Positions 40,966 to 41,850 of a DNA stretch of 41,850 nt are shown here, piece after piece. Position 1 is the first letter of the stretch. Each line of letters starts with the position of its first letter. The notes beneath the pieces are model-generated. The model did no database searches. It was not told the origin of the DNA and worked only from the letters and a program-made list of their open reading frames with translations. A program made the translations under genes and the position numbers. Source of the stretch: Phoronis australis (lineage: Eukaryota; Phoronida; Phoronidae); assembly GCA_002633005.1 (NCBI GenBank), contig NMRA01000400.1, positions 238,771-280,620 of the forward strand. The letters run 5' to 3'.

Positions 40966-41850
40966 ATGCCACACTGTTGCTGCGTACAGGAATGTACTAA
41001 TTATCGGCTCACGCGCGCTTTGGGAGTACCTCTGCTTTCCGATGGATGACACACTTCGCCGTACTTGGCTCGTTCATGTGAAGAACGCAGCGTTACCCGT
41101 CCACGCAACGTACAAAGCAGTGGAGAATTACCGTGTGTGTGGCAAGCACTTTCTGCCCTCCGGTTACGGAAGGGATTTGTACGCTGAACTGATGAAGGTC
41201 CCTGCACAAGAACGCCTGAAGAAGGATGCCATTCCGTCTGTGTTGATTCCCGGCAGTGCCCCGTCGCCACCCCCGAGAAGTGCGTTTTTGAGGCGAGAAG
41301 CTTTGCGAGCTGTGGCCAGTACAGTGACTGGAGCCAGTGGAGGCACTTCATCTACTGTCACCCGTGCCTCCGAACGTACCCCAGAGCGTGCAATTCCTGG
41401 AACCAGTAGTGATTCGCCATGTGCTGTTTTCTCCAACCCAGAGCCTCTAAGCAGCCTTGCAGCGATATTGAGTATTGGGAGTACGTGATTACAGGACCAG
41501 TTCGACACCCAGTGGAGAGGACAGTTTGTCGTTCAGTGAACAGATCGGTGAGCCAAACTTTGATAAGTTTATTGAGGACTTGTCTATTTAGAAGGTGCCA
41601 GGTGTGTGGCGAGGGAGTCACACGACACGATGTAAGCAGTTTGGGTGCTCAGGTCACCATCTAGTGGGAGTGTGTCGCGGGAGACTCTGGCAACTGAGTG
41701 CGGGACAGTTGTTCCTCTGTCCGTGGTATGCCGGAGGTCCACTTAACCATGTCCAGTAGTGGCTTGGCCTCGTCGAACTCTGAACAGCACAAGCATTCCA
41801 TTGAGGTAGGCATAACAACGCACACAGTGCATTTGCACCAAGATGTGTCA
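40966..41850 (+). pseudogene. THAP-domain protein, frameshifted, probably transposon-derived; runs off the window
   Basis: THAP domains are C2CH zinc-finger DNA-binding modules shared by host regulators and by P-element and Kolobok transposases. The ATG at 40966 starts MPHCCCVQECTNY, the first cysteine pair. That frame hits a stop at 41047-41049. The neighbouring frame, from about 41030, continues FPMDDTLRRTWLVHVKNA, YRVCGKHF (the C..H ligands) and RLKKDAIPSVLIP (the AVPxx-type end). A Ser/Thr/Pro-rich linker follows and stops at 41488. A third frame gives EPNFDKFIEDLSI (to 41589). The first frame again gives RRCQVCGEGV...LGAQVTI, a stop (41662-41664), WECVAGDSGN, a stop (41695-41697), then VRGMPEVHL. 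The CxxC...VTIxWEC...GMPEV pattern matches THAP-linked transposase-like proteins of invertebrates. Three frame changes and two stops argue for a dead copy rather than an assembly error. Confidence 0.8.

Noticed and set aside
40966-41049. Reading the THAP frame break as an intron
   Set aside because: The frames overlap by only a few bases around 41030 and leave no room for an intron.
41480-41497. GTACGTGA followed by TTACAG as an intron at the end of the second THAP frame
   Set aside because: The interval is about 15 nt, too short to be spliced; a frameshift fits better.
41001-41508. Minus-strand open frames opposite the THAP gene
   Set aside because: They are antisense shadows of the THAP coding sequence with no motif of their own.

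Overview
The window is AT-rich, intron-containing eukaryotic DNA that is poor in genes and dense in repeats. It holds two exons of a PFKFB gene with GT/AG splice sites, a Penelope-like retroelement fragment, several DNA transposons, and a decayed protein family that I know mainly from corals, molluscs, hemichordates and lancelets. A marine invertebrate is therefore likely, probably a deuterostome or lophotrochozoan. The species cannot be fixed from sequence alone. Most open frames in the window are chance frames or lie inside repeats.

Layout. 1-510: tandem repeat of about 142-159 bp. 515-1583: truncated copy of a TA-flanked MITE whose fuller copy lies at 26812-28338. 4689-4814: 63-bp tandem duplication. 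6026-6501: probable TTAA-flanked MITE. 7319-9249 and 24244-26022: two copies of one TTAA-flanked non-autonomous transposon with 17-bp terminal inverted repeats. 10563-10780: four 55-bp units. 11525-11621 and 12625-12744 (minus strand): two consecutive PFKFB exons, the only clearly intact host-gene sequence seen. 18959-23231: a DNA transposon with long imperfect terminal inverted repeats and a decayed minus-strand gene at 19445-22790. 26077-26280: minisatellite of about 28 bp. 26746-28975: Penelope-like GIY-YIG fragment split by the MITE. 32058-32154: small hairpin element. 32451-32911: large foldback built from 20-22 nt units. 35138-38112: repeat debris. 40966-41850: broken THAP-domain gene that runs off the window.

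The most interesting item is the 4.3-kb transposon. Its decayed protein appears to have two catalytic-looking halves. The N-terminal half has acidic residues in a context resembling a DDE/RNase H-fold transposase (D, D, then E 33 residues later). The C-terminal half carries, in order, motifs that look like an XPG/FEN-1 (PIN-fold) nuclease, followed by a cysteine-rich CXC-like tail. This domain reading is my inference and needs profile and structure searches. The gene is inactive here because of several frameshifts and stops. A second connection is that the TTAA-flanked elements may have been mobilised by a THAP-domain (Kolobok-type) transposase, of which 40966-41850 could be a dead copy. A third is the MITE inserted inside the retroelement's GIY-YIG reading frame, which gives a relative insertion order.
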